From the NCBI RefSeq assembly GCF_041361345.1, contig NZ_JBGKAD010000001.1:2480001-2544000 (forward strand): 64,000 bases of DNA, in the 5' to 3' direction. The position numbers and the translations under genes are program-made. This DNA comes from Halobaculum sp. MBLA0147 (GTDB taxonomy: Archaea; Halobacteriota; Halobacteria; Halobacteriales; Haloferacaceae). Position 1 is the first letter of the stretch; the number at the start of each line of letters is the position of its first letter. The notes under the pieces are model-generated. The model searched no databases, was not told where the DNA came from, and saw only the letters and a program-made list of their open reading frames with translations. Below, one piece after another: positions 17,356 through 27,400 of this stretch.

Positions 17356-17485
17356 ACACACCTCTCGGCTCCGGGCGGTCGTGTACGTGTCGGTCTCGGG
17401 CGGATCGGTCGGTGGTGTACGTATCGGGTTCGGAGGAGTGCGATGCGCGTCGAAGACGAGCCGGGGGCCTGCTCCCCGAGACGCG

Positions 17486-18199
17486 TCAGTGGGCCCAGTA
17501 GCTCGGCTCGTCGGTCCCCTCGGGGACCACGTCCGTGCCGGTGTGTGCGCCGGTGAGAATCGCGTCTTCGACGGCCTGTGGGTCCGTCCCGTCGAGGACG
17601 ATCGTCCGCATCCCGGCCCGTTCGATCAGCTTCGCGGCGGGGAGGTCGACCGGTGCGGAGGCGCCGGCGTCGCGACTCATCGGCGCGATCCGTTCGACCA
17701 ACTCCGTCGGAGTCAGCGTGTCGAACTTCCGTGCGTCGTCGTGTTCCGCCGGGTCGGCGTCGTACACCCCGTCGGCCCCCGTCCCGTACACGAGCAGGTC
17801 CGCGCCGACGGACTCCGCGAGGACGGCGGCGACGGCGTCGGTGGTCAACCCCGGCGTCACGCCGCCCATCACGGCCGTGTCGCCGCGCCGGATCGCCGTC
17901 TCGGCGTCGTCGTAGCCGGTCGCCAGCGTCGGGTCGAGCCCCTCGCCGAACCCGGCCGCGAGGAGCCGCGCGTTGAGTCGTGTGACACCGATCCCGAGCC
18001 GGTCGAGCGCCACCTCGTTGGCCCCGAGCCCGCGTGCGGCACCGATGTACTCCCGAGCGACGCCGCCCCCACCGACGACGACACCCACGTCACACCCCTC
18101 GCGAGCCACGCGCTCGATGGCGTCGGCGTGTCCAGCCACCCGATCGGCGTCGAGGTCGGGCGCGAGCACACTCCCACCCAGCGACAGTACCACTCTCAT
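17486..18199 (-). CDS. pyrH: UMP kinase
   Basis: Phosphorylates UMP to UDP in pyrimidine nucleotide synthesis. The 237-residue protein has the amino-acid-kinase fold: VVLSLGGSVL at the N-terminus (phosphate-binding GGS), VGVVVGGGGVAREYIGAARG, TAVMGGVTPGLTTDAVAAVL and the nucleotide site LLVYGTGADGVYDADP. Length and motifs match archaeal PyrH. It is the first gene of a likely pyrH-lysS operon. The 234 bp region to its right (18200-18433) is shared with the divergent methyltransferase gene and contains the AT-rich gtacttttgtac at 18371-18382. Confidence 0.93.
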   Translation of the reverse strand: MRVVLSLGGSVLAPDLDADRVAGHADAIERVAREGCDVGVVVGGGGVAREYIGAARGLGANEVALDRLGIGVTRLNARLLAAGFGEGLDPTLATGYDDAETAIRRGDTAVMGGVTPGLTTDAVAAVLAESVGADLLVYGTGADGVYDADPAEHDDARKFDTLTPTELVERIAPMSRDAGASAPVDLPAAKLIERAGMRTIVLDGTDPQAVEDAILTGAHTGTDVVPEGTDEPSYWAH

Positions 18200-18433
18200 C
18201 GTTCACCGATACCTCCCCGTCTCCTGTTAAGACTCCCGAAGCGCCCCGGCGCTCGACCCCGTCGACCGCCGACGGTCCCACCCCTGCCGACGCGTCGGCG
18301 GCGAGAGAATCGGGCCCCGATCACGACACCACGCTCTCCGAGGACGACCCGTGGTCGATACACGCCTGCGAAGTACTTTTGTACCCGCTGACGTACAACT
18401 CTGTACAACGATGGTCACGGAGGTGGCGCGGTC

Positions 18434-19156
18434 GTGGGGACCACGGTGACGGGGAGCGACGCGAGCGACCGGTACGAGATCGACGACGTGGCGTTCCTCG
18501 GCCGGACGTTCGCGGAGTACCGGCGGATGCTCGGGTTGGAGGCCGTCGAACTGTCCGGCCGACGTGTCCTCGACTGTCCGGGCGGCGCCTGCGGGTTCAC
18601 CGCGGGGGCTCGGGCACGCGGTGCGGACGCGTACGCAGTCGACCCGGTGTACGGCCCACCGGTCGAGCACGTGGCGGACAGAGCACGCCGGGACCTGCAC
18701 CGGGCGGTCGACGCACTCGACGAGGTCGAACACCTGTACGTGTGGGACGTGTACGACGACCCGGCGGACCTCGCCTCCCACCGGTGGAGTGCGCTCGGGC
18801 GGTTCCTGGCGGACTACGCCGACCACGGTGACCGCTATCTCCCGGCAGCGCTCCCGCGGCTCCCGTTCCCAGACGACACGTTCGACTTGGTGTGTTCGGC
18901 GCACCTCCTGTTCCTGTACGCCGATCACTTCGACCACGAGTTCCACGTCCGTGCGCTCCGGGAACTGTGTCGTGTCGCCCGTGGAGAGGTGCGACTGTTC
19001 CCGTTGGTCGACCTCGCGACGGAACGGTACGACGGACTCGACGATCTACTCTTGTGGCTCGAACGTGCCGGGCACGACCCGACGGTCCGGCCGGTCGACT
19101 TCGAGTTCCAGCGCGGCGCCGACGAGTGTCTCGTGATCGACGCCGCGACTGGGTGA
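18434..19156 (+). CDS. Class I SAM-dependent methyltransferase-like protein
   Basis: A 240-residue protein with a Rossmann methyltransferase layout: motif I VLDCPGGACGFTAGARARGA (residues 38-57; the usual GxGxG is replaced by PGGACG), acidic VDP after strand 2, and RLPFPDDTFDLVCSAHLLF (motif IV-like), followed by LRELCRVARGEVRLFPL. This fits small-molecule methyltransferases; the substrate is unknown. GTG at 18434 is chosen because ggaggtg ends about 8 bp before it. The upstream promoter region carries two copies of tgtacaac-like sequence near 18391-18408. Confidence 0.78.
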   Translation: MGTTVTGSDASDRYEIDDVAFLGRTFAEYRRMLGLEAVELSGRRVLDCPGGACGFTAGARARGADAYAVDPVYGPPVEHVADRARRDLHRAVDALDEVEHLYVWDVYDDPADLASHRWSALGRFLADYADHGDRYLPAALPRLPFPDDTFDLVCSAHLLFLYADHFDHEFHVRALRELCRVARGEVRLFPLVDLATERYDGLDDLLLWLERAGHDPTVRPVDFEFQRGADECLVIDAATG

Positions 19157-19216
19157 CGCTCCGGCTCGCCGGCGGCGTGCGCAAACGGTATCTCCGTCCC
19201 GACCGGACCGAGACGT

Positions 19217-20116
19217 ATGCAGACGCTCGGACTCGTCGGTGCAGTGCCGCCGGGGGTGGTGTCGACCGCCGTCGACCGACTGGACGGCGACGTGGCACTC
19301 GTGACGGCCGAGTCGGCGGGGAGAGACGACGAGACGACCGAGTCGGTGGCGCCCGGGTCCGAGGCGGGTCCCGCGGACACGACCGTCACGCTCGAACCGG
19401 ACGGGACGAGTCGGACGGTGGTCGCGGACGACGACGTGGCGGCCGTCCTCGACCGGCTGGCACCGGCCCACGACTACGCGCTCGTGGTCGGCGCCTCGCG
19501 GCTCCGTCTCCCGACCGTCGTCGTGGGCGGCGAGCCCGACCCACTCGTTCCGAGCGCGGAGGCGGACTTCTTGACGGCTCACGCACCGACGGGTGCCGAT
19601 GCGGCGGACCGTGCCGTCCCGGGGGACGTCGTCGCTCGCTACGAGGACTCGTCGACACTGACGCCGGAGCGGGTGGTAGACCACGTTGAGGACGCCGAGG
19701 CGTACGTCACACTGGGGACGTTGGTCCAGCGTGTGACGGATACGCCGGACGCCGACCGGGGCGGTGCCGTCGCGACGTTCACCGGGCGCGTCCGGGCTCG
19801 CGACGACCCCGACGACGACCGGACGACACACCTCACCTTCGAGAGGTACGAGGGGGTCGCCGCCGAGCGACTGGCGACCATCGAGTCGGAGTTGACCGAC
19901 CGCGAGGGCGTCTTGGCCGTCGAGACGCACCACCGGACCGGCGTGATCCCGGCGGAGACGGACATCGTCTTCGTCGTCGTGCTCGCCGGCCACCGGGAAG
20001 AGGCGTTCGCGGCCGTCTCCGACGGCATCGATCGGCTGAAAGACGAGGTGCCGATCTTCAAACGCGAGTCGACCGTCGACGAGGAGTTCTGGGTCCACGA
20101 ACGCGACGGCGAGTGA
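19217..20116 (+). CDS. moaE: Molybdopterin synthase catalytic subunit with N-terminal extension
   Basis: Adds sulfur from MoaD-type carriers to precursor Z to form molybdopterin. Residues 150-295 are MoaE: GGAVATFTGRVRARDDPDDD, LTFERYEGVAAERLATIESE, VETHHRTGVIPAETDIVFVV and the catalytic-Lys region RLKDEVPIFKRES. The first ~145 residues (GLVGAVPPGVVSTAVDRLDG..., DYALVVGASRLRLPTVVVGG) resemble a degenerate MobB-like domain without an intact P-loop, a layout seen in haloarchaeal MoaE. The matching sulfur carrier could be samp1 at 55514. Separated by 60 bp from the methyltransferase gene. Confidence 0.88.
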   Translation: MQTLGLVGAVPPGVVSTAVDRLDGDVALVTAESAGRDDETTESVAPGSEAGPADTTVTLEPDGTSRTVVADDDVAAVLDRLAPAHDYALVVGASRLRLPTVVVGGEPDPLVPSAEADFLTAHAPTGADAADRAVPGDVVARYEDSSTLTPERVVDHVEDAEAYVTLGTLVQRVTDTPDADRGGAVATFTGRVRARDDPDDDRTTHLTFERYEGVAAERLATIESELTDREGVLAVETHHRTGVIPAETDIVFVVVLAGHREEAFAAVSDGIDRLKDEVPIFKRESTVDEEFWVHERDGE

Positions 20117-20205
20117 CCGGCCGCCGTCGCTCGTCGTCGACTCACCCGACGAAGTCGGGGATCCGCCGACCGAGCCTACCGTCGCTCCCCAGCGACGCCG
20201 TGGCC

Positions 20206-20292
20206 GACCGGCCGAACGAGGGCACCGTCGACCGGCCGAACGAGGGCACCGTCGACCGGCCGAACGAGGGCACCGTCGACCGGCCGAACGAG
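20206..20292. repeat. 24 bp direct repeat, 3.6 copies
   Basis: Three perfect tandem copies (20206-20229, 20230-20253, 20254-20277) and a 15 bp partial copy of a 24 bp unit beginning gaccggccgaacgagggcac. It lies just downstream of moaE. The unit length is a multiple of three, but no credible gene contains it. The remaining intergenic DNA up to 20570 (about 280 bp) is noticeably AT-richer than its surroundings, with ttttcttgataac and gcattgtaaaatgtc; I see no gene in it. Confidence 0.85.
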
Positions 20293-20531
20293 GCCGTTCG
20301 CGCGGTCGGGCCGTGTCGCGCAACCTGTTCTCTCCCACGGACGAGAAATTTTCTTGATAACACTGGCGTACGAGCACGTCAGACGGACGGCATCTGCAAC
20401 CTCCGAAGACGAGTTCAGAACGCATTGTAAAATGTCTAGTCCGATTTGAGGCGCTCGTAAAGAGTTCGTTTTCCACCGTTTTACCGTGGGATTCGGCTGA
20501 ACGGAACCGAATTCCGCCGAACGGTCTCGGC

Positions 20532-20539
20532 TTTATATG
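20532..20539 (+). promoter_or_regulatory. TATA-box of the DUF7123-like gene
   Basis: The sequence tttatatg lies 32-39 bp before the ATG at 20571, in a good position for an archaeal TATA box with transcription starting about 25 bp downstream, giving a leader of only about ten bases. Confidence 0.65.
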
Positions 20540-20570
20540 ACCCTCGGGTCGGTACGGGTGAGTGAGGCCC

Positions 20571-20831
20571 ATGAGCACGACAGCAGACCCCTCCGCTGCA
20601 GACACGGACAGCCCCTCCAAGGAAGCCCGCCTGGAGCAGTACCTCCTCGAGCGCGCCCAGGACGGCGAGATGTACTTCAAGAGCAAGTTCATCGCGGACG
20701 AGGTCGGGCTCTCGCCGAAGGAGATCGGCGCCCTGATGGTCAAGCTCAAAGACTCCGCCTCGCGGCTGACCATCGAGAAGTGGTCGTACACGAGCGCGAC
20801 CACGTGGCGGATCGAGCCGACCGAGGCCTGA
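20571..20831 (+). CDS. Small winged-helix protein, DUF7123-like
   Basis: An 86-residue protein. After 20 disordered residues it forms a compact helix-turn-helix: ARLEQYLLERAQDGEMYFKS, FIADEVGLSPKEIGALMVKL, then SRLTIEKWSYTSATTWRIEP as the wing. Conserved among haloarchaea, where it is annotated as a domain of unknown function (DUF7123 as far as I recall). It is probably a DNA-binding or regulatory protein. ATG 20571 was chosen over one three codons upstream because of the short-leader promoter. Single gene. Confidence 0.8.
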   Translation: MSTTADPSAADTDSPSKEARLEQYLLERAQDGEMYFKSKFIADEVGLSPKEIGALMVKLKDSASRLTIEKWSYTSATTWRIEPTEA

Positions 20832-21060
20832 CGACCCGATCGACGACCACGGACACACGGTAGCTCCCCGACCCGACCGCACGCGCGGTCGAACACGGTC
20901 CTCGCGGTTGGTCCCCGCGAGTCACGTTCTCTTCGACGCGACACGGCAGTGGCGACGCTCGTCGAGTCCCGCCGTGGAGCGCGCTGCGAGTGCCACGGTG
21001 AAACTCGCTTCGAGTACCGCTGCGGAAGGACTTTTCCCCGCGCACGGCTAATCCGAGTCG

Positions 21061-22197
21061 ATGAGTGCCGCGGACACGGACTCGGTCCCCACCCCACCGG
21101 AACTCGAGGAAGTCTTCCACCTGACACAGGTCCGCGACGACGGCGACCGGATCGTCTACTACGGCGTCTCCGAACTCCCAGAGCGGGAACTCGTCGAGCG
21201 ACTCTGGGAGCCGTTCCGCGAGGCAGGGTACGACGTACAGGCGGCCGACACCGGCACCGGCCGGGACGTGATCGTCGCCCGCCGGTACTCTACCGGTGTC
21301 GAGGGGGTGCCGTGGGTCAACGTCGCGCTGTTGGTCGCGACGGTGCTCTCGACGCTGTTCGTCGGCGCGGTCGGTTGGTACTACGTCCCCTTCGAGACGG
21401 TCACTGCGAACCCGCTGGCGGCACTGGAGGCGTGGCCGTTCACCGCGGCGGTGTTGGGTGTCCTGTTGACCCACGAACTGGGTCACTACGCCATGGGACG
21501 GTACCACGGCGTCGACGTGTCTCTCCCGTACGTGATCCCGTTCTTCCTCCCGTTCGGCACGATGGGGGCGATCATCCGGATGCGGAGCCGGATGCCCGAC
21601 CGGCGGGCGCTGTTCGACATCGGTGTCGCCGGTCCGCTGGCGGGGCTCGTCGCCACGGTCGTCGTCACCGCGATCGGCCTGTTCCTCGGGCCGATGGAGG
21701 TGCCGGCCGGTACCGTCACCGAGGGGACGCGAGTGATCGTGTTCAACAACCCACCACTGCTGGAGCTGCTCGCCACCCTCACCGGCCAGCCCGCTGCCTA
21801 CACCGACCCCGGCCAGGTCGCGCACCCGGTGATCATGGGTGGGTGGATCGGGATGTTCTTCACACTCCTGAACCTGCTGCCGGTCGGGCAACTCGACGGT
21901 GGACACATCCTGCGGGCCATCGTCGGCGAGCGCCAGGAGACGGTCGCCGCGGTCGTCCCGCTCGTGTTGTTCGGACTCGCCGGCTACCTCCACTTCGTCC
22001 GCGGACTGGGCCTCAACGAGTCCGTCGGCCTGTGGGGGTTCTGGGGGCTGTTCGCCGCGTTCATCGCCTACCGCGGCCCGGCCCACCCGATCGACGACTC
22101 GCGACTCGACGACCGCCGCGTCGCGCTCGGCGTCGTCACCTTCGCGTTGGGGCTGCTCTGTTTCATGCTCGTCCCCATCGAGGTCGCGACGTTGTGA
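21061..22197 (+). CDS. Site-2 protease family membrane protein (M50)
   Basis: A 378-residue intramembrane metallopeptidase lacking a PDZ domain. A soluble N-terminal domain (residues 1-85; VFHLTQVRDDGDRIVYYGVS) is followed by membrane helices, the zinc motif HELGH at 138-142 (LGVLLTHELGHYAMGRYHGV), the conserved PFFLPFGTMGAIIRMRSRMP loop, and the distal motif NLLPVGQLDGGHILRAI near 271-287. This is the compact archaeal S2P type, and it is the second M50 gene in the window besides the one at 7578. It converges with thiL with a gap of 12 bp. Confidence 0.9.
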   Translation: MSAADTDSVPTPPELEEVFHLTQVRDDGDRIVYYGVSELPERELVERLWEPFREAGYDVQAADTGTGRDVIVARRYSTGVEGVPWVNVALLVATVLSTLFVGAVGWYYVPFETVTANPLAALEAWPFTAAVLGVLLTHELGHYAMGRYHGVDVSLPYVIPFFLPFGTMGAIIRMRSRMPDRRALFDIGVAGPLAGLVATVVVTAIGLFLGPMEVPAGTVTEGTRVIVFNNPPLLELLATLTGQPAAYTDPGQVAHPVIMGGWIGMFFTLLNLLPVGQLDGGHILRAIVGERQETVAAVVPLVLFGLAGYLHFVRGLGLNESVGLWGFWGLFAAFIAYRGPAHPIDDSRLDDRRVALGVVTFALGLLCFMLVPIEVATL

Positions 22198-22209
22198 GGC
22201 GACACCCGG

Positions 22210-23148
22210 TCAGTTCCCGTGTGTCCACCCGTCGTCCGCGACGGACGCGCCGTCGAGTGTGACCCCCGACGCGGTCACCTCGCCGATCCGCGACAGCGCG
22301 ACGGGACAGTCGGCCCGTGCGTCGGCCAGCGACTCGGGCGGCACCGTACACAGCAACTCGAAGTCCTCGCCGACGGTCGTCGCCATCCCCAGTCGGTCCT
22401 CGTCGTCGCTCGCGGTCTCGTCGACGGCCGGGTGGATCGGCAGCGACTCGCTCGTGATCGCGAACCCGCAGTCGCTCGCGTCGGCCAGTTGGTGGAGCGA
22501 GCGCGCGAGACCGTCGCTCACGTCCATCGCGGCCGTCGCGTACGGGCGGAGGGCGCGTCCGGCCGCGACACGCGGCTCGAACCGGAAGAGCTCGTTCCCG
22601 CGGTCCGTCGCGCCGTCCGCGAACAGTCGCAACGCGGCCGCCGTTCGCCCGAGTCGACCGGTGACACAGACGGCGTCGCCGACGGCTGCCCCGTCGCGCC
22701 GCAGTGGTGCCGGCGTGTGGTCCCGTGACTGGCTCTCCTCCGTCCCAGCCGCCGTCTCCGTCTGGTCCGGTTCCCGGAGGTGACCCAGTGCCGTCGTCGC
22801 GGTGGTGAACTCCTCGGTCTCGTCGAGGTCGCCACCGACGTACTCGGCGTCGACGGCGGCACACACGTCGCGAGCGCCACGGACGAACGCCCGGAGTTCT
22901 GCGGCGTCGAACGTCGGCGCGCCGTACACTGCCACGGCGGCCGTCGCGGCGGCTCCAGTCGCGGCCACGTCCGACAGCGACGCCCCGACGGCACGCCACC
23001 CGGCGGTGTAGCGGGTCACCCCGTCCGGGAAGTCCGTCGTCTCGTGGAGCATGTCCGTCGTGAGCACGGCGTCGCCGACGACCGCTGCGTCGTCGCCGGC
23101 CGTCGGGAGTTCGCTGGCGAGCAGCCCCAGCGCGTCGCGTTCGTCCAT
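22210..23148 (-). CDS. thiL: Thiamine-monophosphate kinase
   Basis: Phosphorylates thiamine monophosphate to thiamine pyrophosphate. The 312-residue protein belongs to the AIR synthase-like fold: GDDAAVVGDAVLTTDMLHET, TAGWRAVGASLSDVAATGAA, DAVCVTGRLGRTAAALRLFA, AMDVSDGLARSLHQLADASD and TTVGEDFELLCTVPPES are all diagnostic of ThiL. An acidic and polar insert lies at about residues 130-150. ATG 23148 directly precedes the conserved DERDALGLLA. Monocistronic; convergent with the M50 gene. Confidence 0.92.
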   Translation of the reverse strand: MDERDALGLLASELPTAGDDAAVVGDAVLTTDMLHETTDFPDGVTRYTAGWRAVGASLSDVAATGAAATAAVAVYGAPTFDAAELRAFVRGARDVCAAVDAEYVGGDLDETEEFTTATTALGHLREPDQTETAAGTEESQSRDHTPAPLRRDGAAVGDAVCVTGRLGRTAAALRLFADGATDRGNELFRFEPRVAAGRALRPYATAAMDVSDGLARSLHQLADASDCGFAITSESLPIHPAVDETASDDEDRLGMATTVGEDFELLCTVPPESLADARADCPVALSRIGEVTASGVTLDGASVADDGWTHGN

Positions 23149-23330
23149 ACGGCCGGCTTCGGCGTGGCGCGGGGAAACGGGTTCGGATTCCTGCCACTCC
23201 CGACACCCGGTGTCGACGACTCACTCGAGAACGCGACGACGTCGGGCTCCCTCTTCGAGACGACCGGTGTCGGTCCGTCCCGACGACGGGTGTCCGTCTC
23301 GACTCGTCTACTCCGGCTCCTCTCGAGCAG

Positions 23331-23352
23331 TATTGCAATATATACACAATAC
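23331..23352 (+). promoter_or_regulatory. Palindrome and TATA region before the amidotransferase gene
   Basis: A perfect 10 bp palindrome tattgcaata at 23331-23340 runs directly into tatacacaatactta, an AT-rich segment 30-50 bp before the GTG at 23382 that fits an archaeal TATA box. A palindrome overlapping the core promoter is a typical operator position. The rest of the 233 bp gap to thiL shows nothing else. Confidence 0.55.
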
Positions 23353-23381
23353 TTATCGTCACCCACCGCGTACGGCCTCGT

Positions 23382-24098
23382 GTGAGCCTCGAGATCGCAG
23401 TCGTCGACGCGTCGGTCGGAGGGACGCCGGCACGGCGAAACCTCGAACGGGAACTGTCGGCGTCGACGACGGTGTTCGCGGCGAGTACGGGTGAGATCCC
23501 TCCGACCCCGACGAGTCCGGAGTGGACGTTCGACGCCGTCGTCGTGAGTGGGTCACAGACGGCCGTCTACGACTGGATTCACGAACTCACCGAGTGGGGA
23601 CGCCGCGTCTACGAGGCGGGTGTCCCCGCACTCGGCATCTGTTGGGGGCACCAGTTCTTCGCACAGGCACTCGGTGGGCGCGTCGTGGACATGCACGAGT
23701 ACGAACTGGGGTACGAGCAGATCGAACGTGTCGGGGCGGACCCGCTGTTCGACGGCGTCGACGAGACCTTCACCAGCTTCGAGACACACTCCGACCGTGT
23801 CGCCGCACTCCCGCCGGGGGCGACGGTGTTGGCACGGAACGACGTCGGGGTACAGGCGTACCGGGTGGGTGACACCTACGGCGTCCAGTTCCACCCCGAG
23901 TACGACCGCGAGACCGCGACGTGGGTCGTCGACGGGAAGGACCTGCCCACGGAACGACTCGAGGCCGTTCGAGCGGGGATCACGGACGACGCGGTCGCCG
24001 CCGCGGCAGCGACGAAGACGGTCTTCGACAACTTCCTCGAGATCGCGGCGACGAGCCAGCCGACGGTCGTCGCCCGCGGCGCTCGGGGGAGTCGCTGA
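23382..24098 (+). CDS. Class I glutamine amidotransferase
   Basis: A 238-residue protein with the triad GATase fold: nucleophile C87 in ALGICWGHQFFAQALGG, and His/Glu in YGVQFHPEYD near residue 170. Such stand-alone domains resemble the GuaA amidotransferase domain and gamma-glutamyl-transfer hydrolases; the substrate is not evident. GTG 23382 gives a short leader from the promoter. Residues 215-238 are a helical tail. The next gene (DUF2892) is convergent. Confidence 0.85.
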   Translation: MSLEIAVVDASVGGTPARRNLERELSASTTVFAASTGEIPPTPTSPEWTFDAVVVSGSQTAVYDWIHELTEWGRRVYEAGVPALGICWGHQFFAQALGGRVVDMHEYELGYEQIERVGADPLFDGVDETFTSFETHSDRVAALPPGATVLARNDVGVQAYRVGDTYGVQFHPEYDRETATWVVDGKDLPTERLEAVRAGITDDAVAAAAATKTVFDNFLEIAATSQPTVVARGARGSR

Positions 24099-24140
24099 GC
24101 CGGTCTCGCCTCGGGAGGGTAGCCACGGGTCGACCTCGTC

Positions 24141-24362
24141 TCAGAACCGCTGCCGGAGCGTGTCGACGCCGAGGAGCCCGTACAACGGACACGTGTTCAC
24201 CGCACCCGTCACCAGCAACACCAGTGCGACGACACCGAGGGCGGGCGACGCGAGTGTCGGTAACGGGACGCTCCCGGCGAGCACCGCGAGTGACACGACT
24301 CCGAGGACGGCACCGAGCAACACGCGGACGGTCCCGTCCGCCTCTCCGACGTTCTGTTGCAT
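24141..24362 (-). CDS. Small DUF2892-type membrane protein
   Basis: A 73-residue protein: short charged start (MQQNVGEADGTVRVLLGAVL), two hydrophobic helices separated by SVPLPTLASP, then LLVTGAVNTCPLYGLLGVDT, the conserved C-P-L-Y-x-L-L-G motif of DUF2892, often linked to rhodanese or thiol chemistry. ATG at 24362; a much longer frame in the same phase is open by chance through the gene on the other strand and should not be used. Divergent from the Bat-like regulator, with ctgtacaatact just upstream as a candidate promoter. Confidence 0.82.
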   Translation of the reverse strand: MQQNVGEADGTVRVLLGAVLGVVSLAVLAGSVPLPTLASPALGVVALVLLVTGAVNTCPLYGLLGVDTLRQRF

Positions 24363-24491
24363 ACTGTACAATACTCTCAGTAGAACAACAATCTCCGTGA
24401 TCCGGCAAGCCTCGTGGGGTACCGCTCGCCGCGTCGACGCACAGACTCGACGGGTCCGTACGTTGAAGTACGCAACACGGATAGCCTCGGT

Positions 24492-27400
24492 GTGACCGAG
24501 ACCGTCGATCTCCTCGCGAGTGCGGACGTACTCGTCGTCGGTGTCCCCGACTGGACGGACACACTCCGAACTGCGATCGATGCACTCGAGCCACCCGAGC
24601 GGGGTCCCGGTGGGACCGTCCAGTCCGTCGCGAGTGTCGACGCGGCCGTCGAGACGCTCGCCGTGGAGTCGATCGACTGTGTCGTCACTGCAGCCGAGGT
24701 GGACGGCGTGACGTGTCCCGAACTCGTCGAGACGCTCACGACGGCCGTCGAGACCGCTCCGGTCGTGCTCGCCACGGCCGACGGGAGCGAGCGACTCGCG
24801 AGTGCGGCCACTGCAGCGGGTGCGAGCGACTACGTCAGGTTGTGTCGTGACGAACACACCGAGGACGGTGCCTCGACGGAGCCGCCTCTGGACGACCTCT
24901 TGGATCGTGTCGAACGTCGGTTGCGATCGGCGCGACGCGACGTGACGCGTCGCCGACGTGCGCGACAGTTCGACGCGATCTTCCACGATACGCGGACGGC
25001 GACGTGGGTGTTGCGCCCCGACGGGACGGTCCGACGCGTCAACGAGACGGCACTGGCGGCGGTCGACGGCTCCGTGTCGGACGTGGTCGGGACGAAACTG
25101 TGGGCACGCGAGTGGTGGAGTGACGGTGGACAGACACGGGGCGACGGTGGGCAGACGCGGGATGGTGGTGGGCAGACGCGGAGCGACGGGCGGACGAGTA
25201 CGGACGTGCGTGACGCGGTCGAGCGTGCGGGCGACGACGAGTACGTCGAGCTGGTCGTCGGGTTCCAGCCGTGGGACGGGAGCGAACGCCTCTTGGAGCT
25301 GTCGATCAGGCCAGTCACCGACGGGGCTGGCAGTGTCGTCGCCATCGTCGTCGAGGGTGTCGACGTGACCGACCGCGTCGAACTCGAACGCGACCTCCGC
25401 GCGTCGGAGCGACTCCACCGACTCACGCTCAACAACATGACGGACACGGTGTTGATGACCGACGAGGACGGGTCGTACACGTACGTTTGTCCGAACGCAC
25501 ACTTCATCTTCGGGTACACGGCGGCGGAGATCGAGGCGATGGGCTCGGTCGAGGACCTCCTCGGCGAAGATCTGTTCGACCCCGACGAACTCGCCGAGAA
25601 GGAGGTGTTGAAGAACATCGAGTGTACGGCGACGGACAAGGCGGGCCGCGAACACACACTCCTGGTGAACGTTCGGTCGGTGTCCGTTCGCGACGGCGAG
25701 ATCCTGTTCAGTTGTCGAGACATCACGAAACGGAAACGACGAGAGGAGGCACTCACGACGCTGCAGGCGACGGCTCGGGAACTGCTGTACGCCGAGACGA
25801 CCCACGAGATCGCAACGCAGGTCGTCGCCGACACGGAGGCGGCACTCGGCGTCGAGGCGTGTGGCGTGTTCCTGTTCGACGAGACGGCGAACCGTCTCCA
25901 GTTGGTCGCGAGCGACGACCGGTTCGAGACACTCCACGGTCCGCCGCCGAACGTCCGTGTCGGCGACGACGGACTCGTCGGTCACAGTTTCGTGACGGGC
26001 GAGACACGGTTCTTCGACGACGTTCACGACGCCGACCGACTCCAGAATCGAGCGACGGACCTCCGGAGTGCGGCGTTCGTCCCACTCGGGGACCACGGCG
26101 TGGCGGTCGTCGGCTCCGCTCGCATCGGCGAGTTCGACGGGGTCACACGCGAACTCGTTGACCTGTTCGCGGCGACGGCGGAGGCGGCACTCGACCGTGT
26201 CACCAGGGAGTCACGACTTCGCGAACAGGAGCGTGAACTCTCTCAACAGAACGCACGACTCTCAGAATTGAACCGCGTCAACGAGACGATCAGAGAGATC
26301 GACCAAGCGTTGGTCCGTGCCGAAACTCGTCGCGAGATCGAACAGACGGTGTGTGACCGACTGACGGACGGAGACCGGTTCGCGTTCGCGTGGATCGGCC
26401 GTGCGGACCGGGCGGAGACGGCGGTCGAACCGCGTGCGTGGAGCGGCACCGGCGGTGACTACCTGGACAGTCTCTCGCTCGCGGTGGACTCGGAGGATGG
26501 TGATCCGAGTACTCGGGCGGTACGGACCGGCGAGACGGTCGTCGTCGACGACGTCGCGGCGGACCTCCGCGACGAGACGTGGCGGCGCGAGGCGCTCGCG
26601 CGCGACTTCCTCTCCGTGGTGAGTCTCCCACTGGTGTACAACGACGTCGTCCACGGTGTGTTGACCGTCTACGGCTCTGTACACGGTGCGTTCGACGAGA
26701 CGACGCGGACCGTCCTCGGGGAGTTGCGCGAGACGGTCGCGTCGGCGTTGGCCGGCATCGGACGGAAGAACGCGCTCGTCTCTCCGACGGTCGTCCGGAC
26801 GGAGTACGCTATCGGCGACCCGACGTTCGCGCCGACACGGCTGGCACGCGAGGTCGCACGGGAGACGGCGACGACGGGCGACCCGGAACTCACGTACCGT
26901 GGTCGTGCACGACAGACGGACGACGGGACGGAGGTGTTCCTCGCGGTGGACCACGCGCCGACGGAGGCGGTCGAGGCGGCGGCGGATCGCCTGGTGATGT
27001 TCGGGGACGTGCAGGTCGTCTCCGAAGACGGACATGGTGGCGTCATCCGTGTTCGACTCGCCGAACCGTTCTTCGCGCTCGGGCTCGCAGACCACGGTGC
27101 AGTCCTCCAGAGTGTCACTGCGACCGCCGACGGTGCGACCGTTGTCGTCGACGTGCCGGACGGCGTCACCGTGGGTGAGATCTCCGACTTCGTACGGACG
27201 CGGTTCGAGGACGTGTCGCTCCGCTCGAAACGGGAACTCGATCGCGACGTGGACTACGGCGTCGCCTCGGAGTTCCTCGACACCGTGACCGACCGGCAAC
27301 TCGAGGTTGCACAGACGGCCTACTACGCCGGGTTCTTCGAGTCCCCGCGCGGGAGTACCGGCGAGGAGGTCGCGGCTCGACTCGACATCTCCTCGACGGC

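Noticed and set aside
19046-21127. 693-codon minus-strand frame
   Set aside because: Antisense to moaE, the repeat region and the small HTH gene, crosses a TATA box, and shows repeated low-complexity translation of the 24 bp units.
7578-22197. The two M50 proteases as a recent duplication
   Set aside because: They differ in domain content (PDZ present versus absent), zinc motif and length, and belong to different subgroups.
24363-26096. Upstream extension of the DUF2892 gene to 651 codons
   Set aside because: Everything before the conserved 73 residues is antisense to the Bat-like regulator and lacks recognisable protein features.
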